44,969 nt of DNA. It comes from Hydrogenophaga sp. (lineage in GTDB: Bacteria > Pseudomonadota > Gammaproteobacteria > Burkholderiales > Burkholderiaceae_C). The stretch lies in contig NZ_JAUSOO010000059.1 of the NCBI RefSeq assembly GCF_030656115.1, positions 1 to 44,969 on the forward strand, read 5' to 3'. Of this stretch, positions 8,856 through 17,782 are shown in pieces. The notes beneath the pieces are model-generated. The model saw only the letters and a list, made by a program, of their open reading frames with translations, was not told the DNA's origin and did no database searches. Position 1 is the stretch's first letter, and each line of letters opens with the position of its first letter. Both the position numbers and the translations under genes were made by a program.

Positions 8856-9342
8856 GGCTGTTTCGACCGAATGCGGTTCGCAGTGCGTTCAGCAAGGCTC
8901 GCTCTTTCTCGGACATGGCTTGCATATCCAGATGTCGGACGTTGCGTTCGTAAATGTCAAGGGCTTCAACCAAGGTGAGTGTCGGTATGCCGTGTACCTG
9001 CCAGGCCAGCGCTTTGAGCTGCGGGTAGTCGCTCAGCTGCACACACACGGGTAGCCAGTGGGCGGGGTTGTGGGTGGCTGGGTCGGGTGTCTGCGGCGTG
9101 TCGCCGGGCAAACGGGTCTGCCATTCCAGCCCCAAGGCCGCCAGTGTGTTGGCCCATGCACCGATGGTGACGGAAGGTTCGCCTTTTTCGATGCGGTGCA
9201 AGGTCACGCGTGAGATGCCAGCGGCTTCAGCGGTGGCCGTGGCGCTGGCGCCCAGTGATTTGCGCCGGGCGCGTATGTGATGGCCCAGCGCTTGAAGCGT
9301 GGGGCGGCTTGATGGGCTGGGTTGGGGGTTGGTGGCGGGCAT
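8848..9342 (-). CDS. XRE-family HTH antitoxin/regulator
   Basis: The 164-residue protein has a Cro/CI-type helix-turn-helix in residues about 15-70 (LGHHIRARRKSLG, then AAGISRVTLHRIEKGEPSVT). A C-terminal part without a recognised domain contains an acidic/leucine-rich stretch. It overlaps the AbiEii-like toxin gene by 8 bp and precedes it, so it is the likely antitoxin and autorepressor. An inverted repeat spanning its probable promoter lies just upstream (9355-9380). The ATG at 9342 has no strong ribosome site, and the leader is short. Confidence 0.82.
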   Translation of the reverse strand: MPATNPQPSPSSRPTLQALGHHIRARRKSLGASATATAEAAGISRVTLHRIEKGEPSVTIGAWANTLAALGLEWQTRLPGDTPQTPDPATHNPAHWLPVCVQLSDYPQLKALAWQVHGIPTLTLVEALDIYERNVRHLDMQAMSEKERALLNALRTAFGRNSHV

Positions 9343-9354
9343 TTGTTTCTTATT

Positions 9355-9380
9355 ATTGACAAAATGGTCGATATGTCAAT
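9355..9380 (-). promoter_or_regulatory. Promoter/operator of the XRE-AbiEii pair
   Basis: The arms attgaca (9355-9361) and tgtcaat (9374-9380) form a 7-bp inverted repeat with a 12-bp spacer. Read on the minus strand, the outer arm supplies a perfect TTGACA -35 box, with an AATAAT-like -10 about 16 bp downstream. The operator therefore overlaps the promoter, as expected for an autoregulated toxin-antitoxin pair. Confidence 0.6.
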
Positions 9381-9407
9381 TTTAAGAAACGTTTTATGGC
9401 AAGTTGC

Positions 9408-9447
9408 TTAGCTTCCAGCGCCCCACGGGTTGAGAACCTCCACGCCC
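9408..9447 (-). pseudogene. vapC 3'-end remnant
   Basis: The minus strand reads GVEVLNPWGAGS-stop. This is nearly identical in DNA and protein to the last residues of the intact VapC at 10020-10057 (GVAVLNPWGVGS-stop). Only this scrap remains, and it ends next to copy 2 of the 18-bp repeat. It shows that a second vapC-like gene once stood here or that the end was duplicated. Confidence 0.65.
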
Positions 9448-9456
9448 GGAACAATT

Positions 9457-9474
9457 GGGGTCAGATTCCAATTT
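9457..9474. repeat. 18-bp direct repeat, copy 2
   Basis: ggggtcagattccaattt repeats the sequence at 8108-8125 in the same orientation. It lies between the vapC scrap and the hepT fragment. Confidence 0.8.
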
Positions 9475-9481
9475 CTAAACG

Positions 9482-9655
9482 TCAGCCACCGGTTGATTGT
9501 GATTTCTCCAGCATGGCGCGCGCAGCGTGCGCGAGGGGTTCAAGATGTTGATTGATAACAGAAGCCACCGTGGCCGGATCAATTTCGCCCAGATAGTTGT
9601 GAACCAGGATATTTCGAAAACCACTGATGGAGCGCGTAGGGCTGCCAAGGTTTGT
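9482..9655 (-). pseudogene. hepT toxin fragment (C-terminal part only)
   Basis: The minus-strand frame from 9655 to the stop at 9482 reads ...ISGFRNILVHNYLGEIDP and continues to EKSQSTGG. It contains RNILVHNY, the R-x4-H-x-Y motif of HepT (HEPN family) RNase toxins, including the tyrosine that MntA modifies. A stop codon lies immediately upstream (9656-9658), no start is available, and only about 60 nt separate the motif from the mntA stop. The N-terminal helices (about 70-90 residues in the family) are therefore deleted. It was missed by simple ORF calling because another frame is longer. Confidence 0.7.
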
Positions 9656-9682
9656 TCATATTTCAACCGCTTCCTTGAATAC

Positions 9683-9946
9683 TTATTCCCGAATATGCCG
9701 ATTCAGTTCGTGCTCGGGCACCACCTCGACGGAGCGATGAAGCAGAAGGGCGAGTTCTTCGGTGAGGGGCAGGCGTTGCTGAAACAGATCGTAGCCGGGC
9801 GGGAAGTCCACCAAAAAGTCCACATCGCTGTCGGTCCGTTCCTGTCGCCGCGCCACAGAGCCAAACACGCGTATGCGGCGAGCGCCGAAGCGGCGCCCCA
9901 GTGTGTGTATGGCTTCGCGTTGAGCGCGCAATTGATCCAGCAGCAT
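9683..9946 (-). CDS. mntA: MNT-domain nucleotidyltransferase antitoxin (MntA)
   Basis: The 87-residue protein is a minimal nucleotidyltransferase. GSVARRQERTDSDVD fits the GS-x10-DxD active-site motif exactly (residues about 29-43). In MntA-HepT systems this enzyme neutralises HepT by adding AMP to a tyrosine of the R-x4-H-x-Y motif. ATG 9946 starts MLLDQLRAQ; the longer open frame upstream is proline-rich and unlike the family. Its partner gene survives only as a fragment downstream, so this is an orphaned antitoxin. Confidence 0.82.
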   Translation of the reverse strand: MLLDQLRAQREAIHTLGRRFGARRIRVFGSVARRQERTDSDVDFLVDFPPGYDLFQQRLPLTEELALLLHRSVEVVPEHELNRHIRE

Positions 9947-10019
9947 GGTTCGGCTTCTTGGTGGGGTGGTGAGCGGTGATTGTGCAGAGGTTTTTATAAA
10001 ACGAGGGCATCCAGCGGGT

Positions 10020-10445
10020 TCAGCTTCCAACGCCCCAAGGGTTGAGAACCGCCACACCCGTGGGCGCGAAGTCGGCGGTGTTGCGGGTCACGACAGTCAT
10101 GCCGTGCACCAAGGCTGTGGCCGCTATCAGGCCGTCACGTACCGGGTGGGGATCCGGGACGTGCAGTTGTGCACTGCGCAAGGCAATGGCCGTGTCCACC
10201 TGCAGCACGCGCCCGTCAAATGCAGGCATGACCTGGTGTTTGAACCATGTTCTCAAGACCGCACCCTGCACCGGATCGCGTCGCTCGGCCAGCAAGACGC
10301 CGATGGCGATTTCTTGCAGTGTAATGACGGAGAGATACAAATCACTGGCCTCGACGCTGTCTGCCCAGGCCGCCACTTGGGCATCTGCTTTGCCGGTGCG
10401 GACTTTGCGCAGCTCCGAAATGACGTTGGTGTCGAGCAGGTACAT
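10020..10445 (-). CDS. vapC: VapC/FitB-type PIN-domain toxin
   Basis: The 141-residue PIN-domain ribonuclease shows the expected acidic residues: LLDTNVISEL at the N terminus (Asp5), the central TLQEIAIG glutamate, and the C-terminal HPVRDGLIAATA and TRNTADF blocks. Length and motifs fit the FitB/VapC group, which cleaves tRNA or mRNA when freed from its antitoxin. Its ATG overlaps the vapB stop by one base (TGATG), a typical translational coupling. Confidence 0.92.
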   Translation of the reverse strand: MYLLDTNVISELRKVRTGKADAQVAAWADSVEASDLYLSVITLQEIAIGVLLAERRDPVQGAVLRTWFKHQVMPAFDGRVLQVDTAIALRSAQLHVPDPHPVRDGLIAATALVHGMTVVTRNTADFAPTGVAVLNPWGVGS

Positions 10446-10699
10446 CAGCTGAGGTCGGCGGCTTGGGCGGGCTCGCGCATGGCCGGCATTTCAAAATCGG
10501 TGTCCTGTGCGCTGGGCATGGCCAGCAAGTCGGCGATCCGGGCGGGTTGGCGGGTGAGGAGTTTGTAGTTTTCAAATGTCAGCAACACATGCGCCGGTCG
10601 GCCTCGGTCGGTAATAATGACCGGCCCGGTTTGCGCCGCTCTCTTGGCCTTGCTGGCATCTTGGTTGAACTCTCGGCTGGATAGGGTGGTGAAGCTCAT
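10445..10699 (-). CDS. vapB: Phd/YefM-type antitoxin of the vapBC pair
   Basis: The 84-residue protein begins MSFTTLSSREFNQDASKAK and continues with GPVIITDRGRPAHVLL, the DNA-binding Phd/YefM fold. The acidic, disordered C-terminal tail (from about residue 60) is the toxin-binding part. ATG 10699 is set by a strong AAGGAGG site 5-11 bp upstream. A 13-bp palindrome upstream (10731-10743) is a plausible autoregulatory operator. Confidence 0.9.
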   Translation of the reverse strand: MSFTTLSSREFNQDASKAKRAAQTGPVIITDRGRPAHVLLTFENYKLLTRQPARIADLLAMPSAQDTDFEMPAMREPAQAADLS

Positions 10700-10730
10700 G
10701 GGTACCTCCTTGCACAGAAAATGTAGGTAC

Positions 10731-10743
10731 GTTACCACGTAAC
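10731..10743. promoter_or_regulatory. Candidate vapBC operator
   Basis: gttac-cac-gtaac is a palindrome with 5-bp arms, 32 bp upstream of the vapB start. Related GGTAC half-sites lie nearer the ribosome site. Autorepression by the VapBC complex is the family norm. Use of this particular site is inferred. Confidence 0.45.
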
Positions 10744-10894
10744 TTCCTGCCATGGCCAGGTCTTGGCACCGTGTTGAACCATCTCAATGCGTTTGCCAGG
10801 GCGATAGCAGCACTCTGGCGTCTGCTGTGTCGATAGGCCGCCTATGACGCTGTTTTGTTCCTCACCATGGCGGAGTGCTATTGGGCTCGGATCA

Positions 10895-11419
10895 TTACAA
10901 AGCAGCGCCACCCGCCGCCACAAAATGCCCGCTTTTACCACCCCGTTTCTCCATCAGCCGCAAGCCACTGATGGTCATGCCCCTGTCCACGGCTTTGCAC
11001 ATGTCGTAAACGGTGAGCAGGGCCACGCTGCAGGCGGTGAGGGCTTCCATTTCGACGCCGGTTTGGCCGGTGCATTCAGCGGTGGCGCGGCACAGCACGG
11101 TGTTTGACGCGGCATCCACCTCAAACTCCACCGCCACGCGGGTGAGGGCGAGGGGGTGGCACAGGGGGATGAGGTCGCTGGTTTTTTTGGCGCCTTGTAT
11201 GCCGGCAATGCGGGCAATGCCCAGCACGTCGCCTTTTTTGGCGTTACCGCCCTGAATGAGTGCCAGCGTGGCGGGCTCCATGCCGATACGGCCTTCGGCC
11301 ACCGCCACCCGGTGGGTGCTGGCTTTGGCGGCCACGTCCACCATGTGGGCCTGGCCTTGGGCGTCGAAGTGGGTGAGGGGGCTGTTGGGCAGAAGAGGGG
11401 TTGCGGTTGTTTCGTTCAT
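10895..11419 (-). CDS. moaC: Cyclic pyranopterin monophosphate synthase
   Basis: This 174-residue MoaC makes cyclic pyranopterin monophosphate from 3',8-cyclo-7,8-dihydro-GTP in molybdenum cofactor synthesis. Conserved blocks are [39 protein letters not shown], the active-site LIPLCHPL, and [21 protein letters not shown] followed by AVDRGM. The start lies 60 bp from the divergent M48 peptidase gene, so the two share an intergenic promoter region. No other molybdenum cofactor gene is in the window. Confidence 0.97.
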   Translation of the reverse strand: MNETTATPLLPNSPLTHFDAQGQAHMVDVAAKASTHRVAVAEGRIGMEPATLALIQGGNAKKGDVLGIARIAGIQGAKKTSDLIPLCHPLALTRVAVEFEVDAASNTVLCRATAECTGQTGVEMEALTACSVALLTVYDMCKAVDRGMTISGLRLMEKRGGKSGHFVAAGGAAL

Positions 11420-11478
11420 GGCCGTGACTTTGCGCGTTCTTTACAGAAACCTGGTGGGGTTGGCGGCATCATACGGGG

Positions 11479-13143
11479 ATGTTTTTCACCTTGAATCTGT
11501 TGGTATGGCCTGTGCACCGCTCACGCCGGGCGGCCTCTTGGCGCGTGATCGCCTTGGCGGGTGTGCTGAGCTGGGCGCCAGTGTCTTTGAGCATGGCGCA
11601 AAACCTGCCGCCCGCAGCCGATGGTGCCGCTCTGGTGTCGGGTGGCTTGCCGGGGTTGGGGGATGTGCAGGGCATGTCGATCGCGGCAGAGCGTCGGCTG
11701 GGGGACAGCATTGCCCGCAGCATTTACCGCGACCCGGATTACCTGGACGACCCGGTACTGGGCGACTATTTGCAGGCCATCTGGCAACCGTTGCTGGCGG
11801 CGGCGCAGGCGCGGGGCGATGTGCCGCCCGAGTTGTCGGAGCGCCTGGCCTGGGAGCTGATGATTTCCCGCGACCGGCGGGTAAATGCCTTTGCGCTGCC
11901 CGGCGGTTATCTGGGTGTGCACCTGGGGCTGATCGGCGTGACCGAGAACGCCGCTGAGCTGGCCTCGGTGATGGCGCACGAGTTGAGCCATGTGTCGCAA
12001 CGCCACATTGCCCGGCTGGTGGCGAGGCAAGACCGGCTGGCGCCCTGGATGATGGGGGCGATGATTTTGAGCATGCTGGCCGCCCGCGCCAATACCGAGG
12101 TGGCCAGCGCGGCCATGGTGGGCAGCCAGGCGGTGGCGGCGCAAACGCAGCTGAATTTCTCGCGCGATATGGAGCGCGAGGCCGATCGCGTGGGTTTTGG
12201 CGTGCTCACCGGGGCGGGTTTTGACGGCGAGGGTTTTGTCGGTATGTTTGAGAAGCTGCAACAGGCTTCAAGGCTGAGCGACGACGGTTCGTTCCCCTAT
12301 TTGCGCAGCCACCCGCTGAGCAGCGAGCGCATGGCCGACATGCGTGCGCGCCTGCCGCTGGAGCCGGCTCACCCAGCGGTGGGCCCGCTGCGCGATGCGC
12401 CAACACCTGTTGCTGCAGGTCTGATGTTGAGCTTGCCCGTTGCCAACGGTGCACCTGTGGTGCCCGAGTTGCACGCTCTCATGGCGGCGCGCGCGCGCGT
12501 GCTGGCCGAAAACGGTCCAGACCGTTTGCGGGCCTGGCTGCAAAGCGGCCAGGGGCCACAGGCGGGAACAGGGGAGTTGTATGCCGCGGCTTGGGCAGCG
12601 ATGCGCCTGGGCCAGACCGACCGCGCGCTGGACCTGGCGCAACGCCTGCGCCTGCAGGTGGTACCGGCCGTGCGTTGGGCGGTGGACGCTTTGCTGCTGG
12701 AAGTGCTGTTGACTGCACCGCCCGGCACGGCCCCCTCTGCTTCGGAGCGGGCTGAGCGTTTGGTCGCGTTGCGTGACCAGGCATTGACAAGCGGTAGGCG
12801 CTCACTCACTTTGTTGGGCGCGCAAGCGGCGCAGACCACAGGCGAGCCCCAGCGTGCGGCAACGCACCTGCAAAGCTGGGTGGTGCAGCACCCACGCGAT
12901 GCGCTGGCCTGGCAAACGCTGGCACGGGCCTACCAGGCGCAGGGTCAGACGCTGCGCGCCATTCGGGCCGAGGCCGAGTCGCGCGTGGCGCACCTTGATT
13001 ACGCGGGCGCGGTGGAGCGGTTCAAAGCCGCGCAGGCTTTGCCAGCAGCGCAACGGGCCGCAGACCCGATGGAGCTGGCCATTGTGGACAGCCGCTTGCG
13101 TGAGGTGGTTGCGTTGCTGCGCGCGTCGGTGGCGGACGAGTAG
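11479..13143 (+). CDS. Periplasmic M48-family zinc metallopeptidase with TPR region (BepA-like)
   Basis: This 554-residue exported protein has a signal segment, VIALAGVLSWAPVSLSMAQ, ending near residue 40. The M48 zinc site is HELSHVSQRH (HExxH at 167-171) with the third ligand in MEREADRVG near residue 234. The C-terminal half (about 310-554) is alanine-rich and helical, consistent with TPR repeats. The layout matches BepA/YfgC, a periplasmic protease-chaperone acting on outer-membrane proteins such as LptD. ATG 11479 gives a rather long n-region; an in-frame GTG at 11512 is an alternative start. Confidence 0.9.
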   Translation: MFFTLNLLVWPVHRSRRAASWRVIALAGVLSWAPVSLSMAQNLPPAADGAALVSGGLPGLGDVQGMSIAAERRLGDSIARSIYRDPDYLDDPVLGDYLQAIWQPLLAAAQARGDVPPELSERLAWELMISRDRRVNAFALPGGYLGVHLGLIGVTENAAELASVMAHELSHVSQRHIARLVARQDRLAPWMMGAMILSMLAARANTEVASAAMVGSQAVAAQTQLNFSRDMEREADRVGFGVLTGAGFDGEGFVGMFEKLQQASRLSDDGSFPYLRSHPLSSERMADMRARLPLEPAHPAVGPLRDAPTPVAAGLMLSLPVANGAPVVPELHALMAARARVLAENGPDRLRAWLQSGQGPQAGTGELYAAAWAAMRLGQTDRALDLAQRLRLQVVPAVRWAVDALLLEVLLTAPPGTAPSASERAERLVALRDQALTSGRRSLTLLGAQAAQTTGEPQRAATHLQSWVVQHPRDALAWQTLARAYQAQGQTLRAIRAEAESRVAHLDYAGAVERFKAAQALPAAQRAADPMELAIVDSRLREVVALLRASVADE

Positions 13144-13161
13144 CCCGCGCCACGCCACGCT

Positions 13162-13515
13162 TCACGGGCGTGGAAAAAGCGCCTTCAGCGCCGCGTCCAC
13201 CACCAGCATCAGCACCGAATAAATGAGCGAGCCCAGCAGCGCAGCCCAAAAGCCATTCACGCCGAAGCCATCGAGCAAACTGGCGGCGGCCCAGAACATC
13301 AGGGCGTTGATGACGAACAGAAACAGGCCCAGGGTGACCACCGTGACTGGCAGCGTGAGCACCACCAGAATGGGCCGCAGCAGCGTGTTGAACAGGCCAA
13401 TGAAGGCCGCCGCAATGAGCGCCGAGCCGTAGCTCTGGATTTGCACTCCGGTGTACAGGTAGGCCACCAGCAGCAGGGCACAGGCGGCAAACAGCCATTT
13501 AACGATGAGTTTCAT
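13162..13515 (-). CDS. Phage holin family 4 (YvlD-like) small membrane protein
   Basis: The 117-residue protein has four hydrophobic segments: LIVKWLFAACALLLVAYLY, SALIAAAFIGLFNTLL, ILVVLTLPVTVVTLGLFLFVIN and the C-terminal WAALLGSLIYSVLMLVVDAAL. The LRPIL....P..VV.LG...F.IN pattern is typical of the YvlD/phage-holin-4-2 family (PF04020). These are chromosomal membrane proteins of unknown role and not a sign of a prophage. ATG 13515 is chosen over the longer frame because the hydrophobic N terminus starts there. It converges with the M48 gene across 18 bp. Confidence 0.85.
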   Translation of the reverse strand: MKLIVKWLFAACALLLVAYLYTGVQIQSYGSALIAAAFIGLFNTLLRPILVVLTLPVTVVTLGLFLFVINALMFWAAASLLDGFGVNGFWAALLGSLIYSVLMLVVDAALKALFPRP

Positions 13516-13630
13516 GGGCCCCAGCATAGCAGTGCAGCGGCCACGGCCCAAGCAGAAACCCAAGCAGCACGGGTTACCTGGTGGTTCCGCCCCGGGTCAG
13601 CACCGGCTCATGGGCCGGCGGCTGGGTTTC

Positions 13631-14347
13631 TCAGGCTTCTTGCGGTGCGTTGCGAGCCAACCTTTTGCCCACGGTCAACACCAGCAGCGCACCTGCCACG
13701 GCCGCACCGTAACGCACCGCGTCGGTCTGCGGCAGTTTGAGCATCCAGCTCCACTGGTCGGGGTTGGCAAAGGCAGGGTCCGTGACCAGCATGCCACCAG
13801 CGATCCAGCCCAGCAGCATGCCGCCAGCGGTGATGATGATGGGAAACCGCGCCATGAGCTTGATGACGAGCTGGCTGCCCCAGACAATGATTGGGATCGA
13901 GATGAGCAGGCCCAGCACCACCAGCAACATCGAATGATCACCCGCGTTTTGCGCCGCACCGGCGATGGCAATCACGTTGTCCACGCTCATCACCAGGTCG
14001 GCCACGATGATGGTCTTGATGGCGGCCAGCAGCTTGTCACTGCCCACCACGTCGCCGTGGCCGTCTTCGTCGGGAGCCAGCAGCTTCACACCGATCCACA
14101 CCAGCAGCAGCGCGCCCACCAACTTGAGGAACGGCACGTTGAGCAGCGTCATGGCAAACGCGATCAGAATCACCCGCAACACGATGGCGCCCGCCGTGCC
14201 CCAGATGATGCCTTTGGTGCGTTGTGCGGGAGGGAGCTTGCGGCAGGCCAGCGCGATCACCACCGCGTTGTCGCCACCCAGCAGAATGTCAATGATGATG
14301 ATCTGGCCCAGTGCAACCCAGAATTCAGGTGAAATCAGGAAATCCAT
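13631..14347 (-). CDS. TerC/Alx-family integral membrane protein
   Basis: The 238-residue TerC protein has about seven membrane helices. Two family signatures with membrane-embedded aspartates are seen: DILLGGDNAVVIALA (from about residue 20) and ADLVMSVDNVIAIAGAA (from about residue 115). TerC/Alx proteins export Mn2+ or assist metal loading of secreted proteins; a link to tellurite resistance is historical. A leader of over 200 nt with several strong hairpins precedes the gene, but the Mn2+ riboswitch consensus was not found. Confidence 0.92.
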   Translation of the reverse strand: MDFLISPEFWVALGQIIIIDILLGGDNAVVIALACRKLPPAQRTKGIIWGTAGAIVLRVILIAFAMTLLNVPFLKLVGALLLVWIGVKLLAPDEDGHGDVVGSDKLLAAIKTIIVADLVMSVDNVIAIAGAAQNAGDHSMLLVVLGLLISIPIIVWGSQLVIKLMARFPIIITAGGMLLGWIAGGMLVTDPAFANPDQWSWMLKLPQTDAVRYGAAVAGALLVLTVGKRLARNAPQEA

Positions 14348-14575
14348 AAAGTCTCTTTATCGTGTTGATGGGCTGGCGCAAAAGCCTGTTCCGATCTTCG
14401 GTGCCGCAGGGCCCTTGAAAGGGCTTGCTTGACCCGGCAACACAGTCGCTTGGCTGCGAACGCCGGAACACCGAATCCAGGGGCTTCGTGTTGCTCAAGA
14501 TCCCCATCTGGCCGGGCTTTTTTCGCCAAGGGCTGAGGGGCACAGCCCCTCATATTTGGGTGAAAAGATTGTATC
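14348..14575 (-). other. Structured leader region of the terC gene
   Basis: On the minus strand this stretch contains a perfect 7-bp hairpin (gaggggc/gcccctc, 14535-14551) and an arm pair aacaccgaa/ttcgtgtt (14467-14474 and 14485-14493) enclosing ccaggggc. A further pairing joins gcaacac near 14437 with gtgttgc near 14489, and gcccttgaaagggc lies near 14410. A TACAAT-like -10 box lies near 14570. The repeated complementary segments suggest a folded regulatory leader. No known riboswitch consensus was recognised. Confidence 0.35.
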
Positions 14576-14662
14576 GGTGGGTACCTGTCTGCAGCTGTCG
14601 AGCCGGTACGCAGTTTCCACACGCCGCACAAGGGGTGGCAGCGCTGGTTATCATGCGCCCCC

Positions 14663-15079
14663 ATGGCAGGCATTCACATCACCGACATGGAAGCCGCGAT
14701 CAATTTTTGGCGCGAACGCGCACCCTCGCCCGACGGTTTGTCGTTGGCCGTACCCCTGCGGGCGTTGGCTGAGGTGTATGCGCTGATGGTGTACTTTCAC
14801 GAAACCGAAGCCGATGAATCCACCCTGCCGACCACAGCCCATGCGGCTTGGCTGGCCTGGTTTGACAGCACACCCGACACACCCTGCATAGCCATTTGCT
14901 CCACCAGCCAGGGCGACGCCGTGTGCAAAGGCTGCGGCCGCACCTTTGACGAAGTGCAGCGCTGGACCGAAATGTCACCCGGCGAGAAGCGGGCGAGCTG
15001 GCGGCGCATCACCCTTGAGGGCAACTCCTGGCGGTTCAACCGCTACGCCGAGCGCGCGCTGGAATCGTCAGCGCGTTAA
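14663..15079 (+). CDS. DUF3717-DUF1289 fusion protein
   Basis: The 138-residue cytoplasmic protein joins two small domains. Residues 1-60 (IHITDMEAAINFWRERAP and following) match the Burkholderiales DUF3717 domain. Residues about 70-125 match DUF1289: DTPCIAICS, VCKGCGRTFDEVQRW and MSPGEKRASWRRI, with three cysteines that may bind a metal. Neither domain has an established function. The gene is monocistronic, 83 bp after the terC leader and ahead of a dispersed repeat region. Confidence 0.85.
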   Translation: MAGIHITDMEAAINFWRERAPSPDGLSLAVPLRALAEVYALMVYFHETEADESTLPTTAHAAWLAWFDSTPDTPCIAICSTSQGDAVCKGCGRTFDEVQRWTEMSPGEKRASWRRITLEGNSWRFNRYAERALESSAR

Positions 15080-15246
15080 GGCCATCCCAAGGCAGACCCA
15101 CGACCCGCGCAGCAGCGGAGCGCCGGTTTGTACCAACCAAGCAACCGGACGCGGGAAGCGGCAGGGCCAGCCGCCGGGCCGCCCCAAGGCAGGCCCAGCC
15201 CCCTCGGGGGGCAGCGACCCGCGCAGCGGCGGAGCGTGGGGGCTAT
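15080..15246. repeat. Dispersed palindromic repeat, family B
   Basis: The core gccccctcggggggc (15198-15212) is flanked by gccgccccaaggcagg on the left and cagcgacccgcgcagcggcggagcgtgggggc on the right; a second related gcagcggagc lies near 15110. The same family occurs three times inside the DUF1365 gene (24590-24797). It fills the gap between two convergent genes. Confidence 0.75.
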
Positions 15247-16014
15247 TCACGCAGGAACGGTGTAGTTGGCTTGCGTGAGGTGGTCTATGCCGCAGTCCAC
15301 GGTGCCGATCCAGTCAATGAATTCCTTCACCGCTGGCCCGGCCAGGGGCGCGCCGTGTTGCGGCACGATCATGTGGATGGGCAGGGTGCGTGCCATGTTC
15401 GCCCACAGGCGCAGTATCTTGTTGGACACCATGTAGCGGCGGTGAAAGGCTTCCATTCTCGGGATGTGCTCGGCCAGCGATGTGATGGGTTTGGCCGCGT
15501 CGGCCGAAGTACCCAAGGACACCCCCAAGTCGCCCGAAAACAGGATGCGGCTGACCGGATCCCAGAACTGGAAGTTGCCTTCGGAGTGCATGAAATGCGC
15601 CGGCAGCGCCACGATTTCGCTGTTGCCCAGGGGAATGCGCATGCCGGGGTCAGCGATGCCCTTGATGCGGCCCTGCGTTTTGCCAGGTTTGCAAAAGTGC
15701 GGTGCAAAACGCTCCCACAGACGCGAAATGTAGAGCGTTGCCTGGGTGCTGGTCATCCAGCGGTCGAGCGAAGCAATGATGTCCGGGTCGGCGTGCGAGG
15801 CCAGGATCATGGACAGTTTTTGCGGCGAAAAAAATCGCCCTACGGTGAGCAGCAACTCGTTGTAGGCCATATTGCCGCCCGGATCGATGATGGCGCCGGT
15901 TTCGCCATGAATCACGAGAAACTGGTTGGCCTGTACGGCTTCGCCACCCTCGTCGCTGAGGTGGGCAAACATCAGGCACACATGGCCGTTTTGGTTGAAC
16001 AGTTCAATCGCCAT
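15247..16014 (-). CDS. MBL-fold protein of the ODP (flavodiiron oxygen-binding) type
   Basis: The 255-residue protein has the metallo-beta-lactamase fold. In place of HxHxDH it has SHADPDII (near residue 93), the H-x-[DE]-x-D arrangement of the oxygen-binding di-iron domain of flavodiiron proteins. Other ligands are seen in AHFMHSEGNFQFWD, LFSGDLG and VPQHG. There is no flavodoxin domain, so any electron donor must be a separate protein. Reduction of O2 or NO or sensing of O2 are the possible roles. It is transcribed alone between a repeat region and purB. Confidence 0.82.
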   Translation of the reverse strand: MAIELFNQNGHVCLMFAHLSDEGGEAVQANQFLVIHGETGAIIDPGGNMAYNELLLTVGRFFSPQKLSMILASHADPDIIASLDRWMTSTQATLYISRLWERFAPHFCKPGKTQGRIKGIADPGMRIPLGNSEIVALPAHFMHSEGNFQFWDPVSRILFSGDLGVSLGTSADAAKPITSLAEHIPRMEAFHRRYMVSNKILRLWANMARTLPIHMIVPQHGAPLAGPAVKEFIDWIGTVDCGIDHLTQANYTVPA

Positions 16015-16211
16015 GGGCTGGCTTCTCCGGTCGGGTTGTGGGCGTTAGGCTCGGTGCTGGCAGGTATCAGGCGACGTTCTGAGCTGCGGGTGACTGCGGG
16101 TGCGGGCACTTCACGCCATTTTGCATCATCCCAAGCCCTTTAGGCCTGCGTTGAGCCAGGACAACCGCGGCTCGACGCCCTCCAACCTCGAGCACCGATA
16201 GGTGCCTACCG

Positions 16212-17711
<1,500 letters not shown>

Positions 17712-17782
17712 TCAGCTCAGGTGCATGGTGGCATCGCTAAAATGGCCAACCCCAGGGAATCCTGTCACACGAATACAAGTCC

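Noticed and set aside
9475..9666. 63-codon minus frame next to mntA as a gene
   Set aside because: A different frame of the same DNA encodes the HepT active-site motif, so this frame is a shadow.
10732..10941. 69-codon minus frame between vapB and moaC
   Set aside because: It overlaps the vapBC operator and the moaC end, with no ribosome site and no recognisable motif.
13162..13515. Prophage holin
   Set aside because: The family is a common chromosomal membrane protein. No other phage gene is nearby.
14348..14575. yybP-ykoY Mn2+ riboswitch upstream of terC
   Set aside because: The conserved loop blocks expected for this class could not be found on the minus strand. Kept only as an unassigned structured leader.
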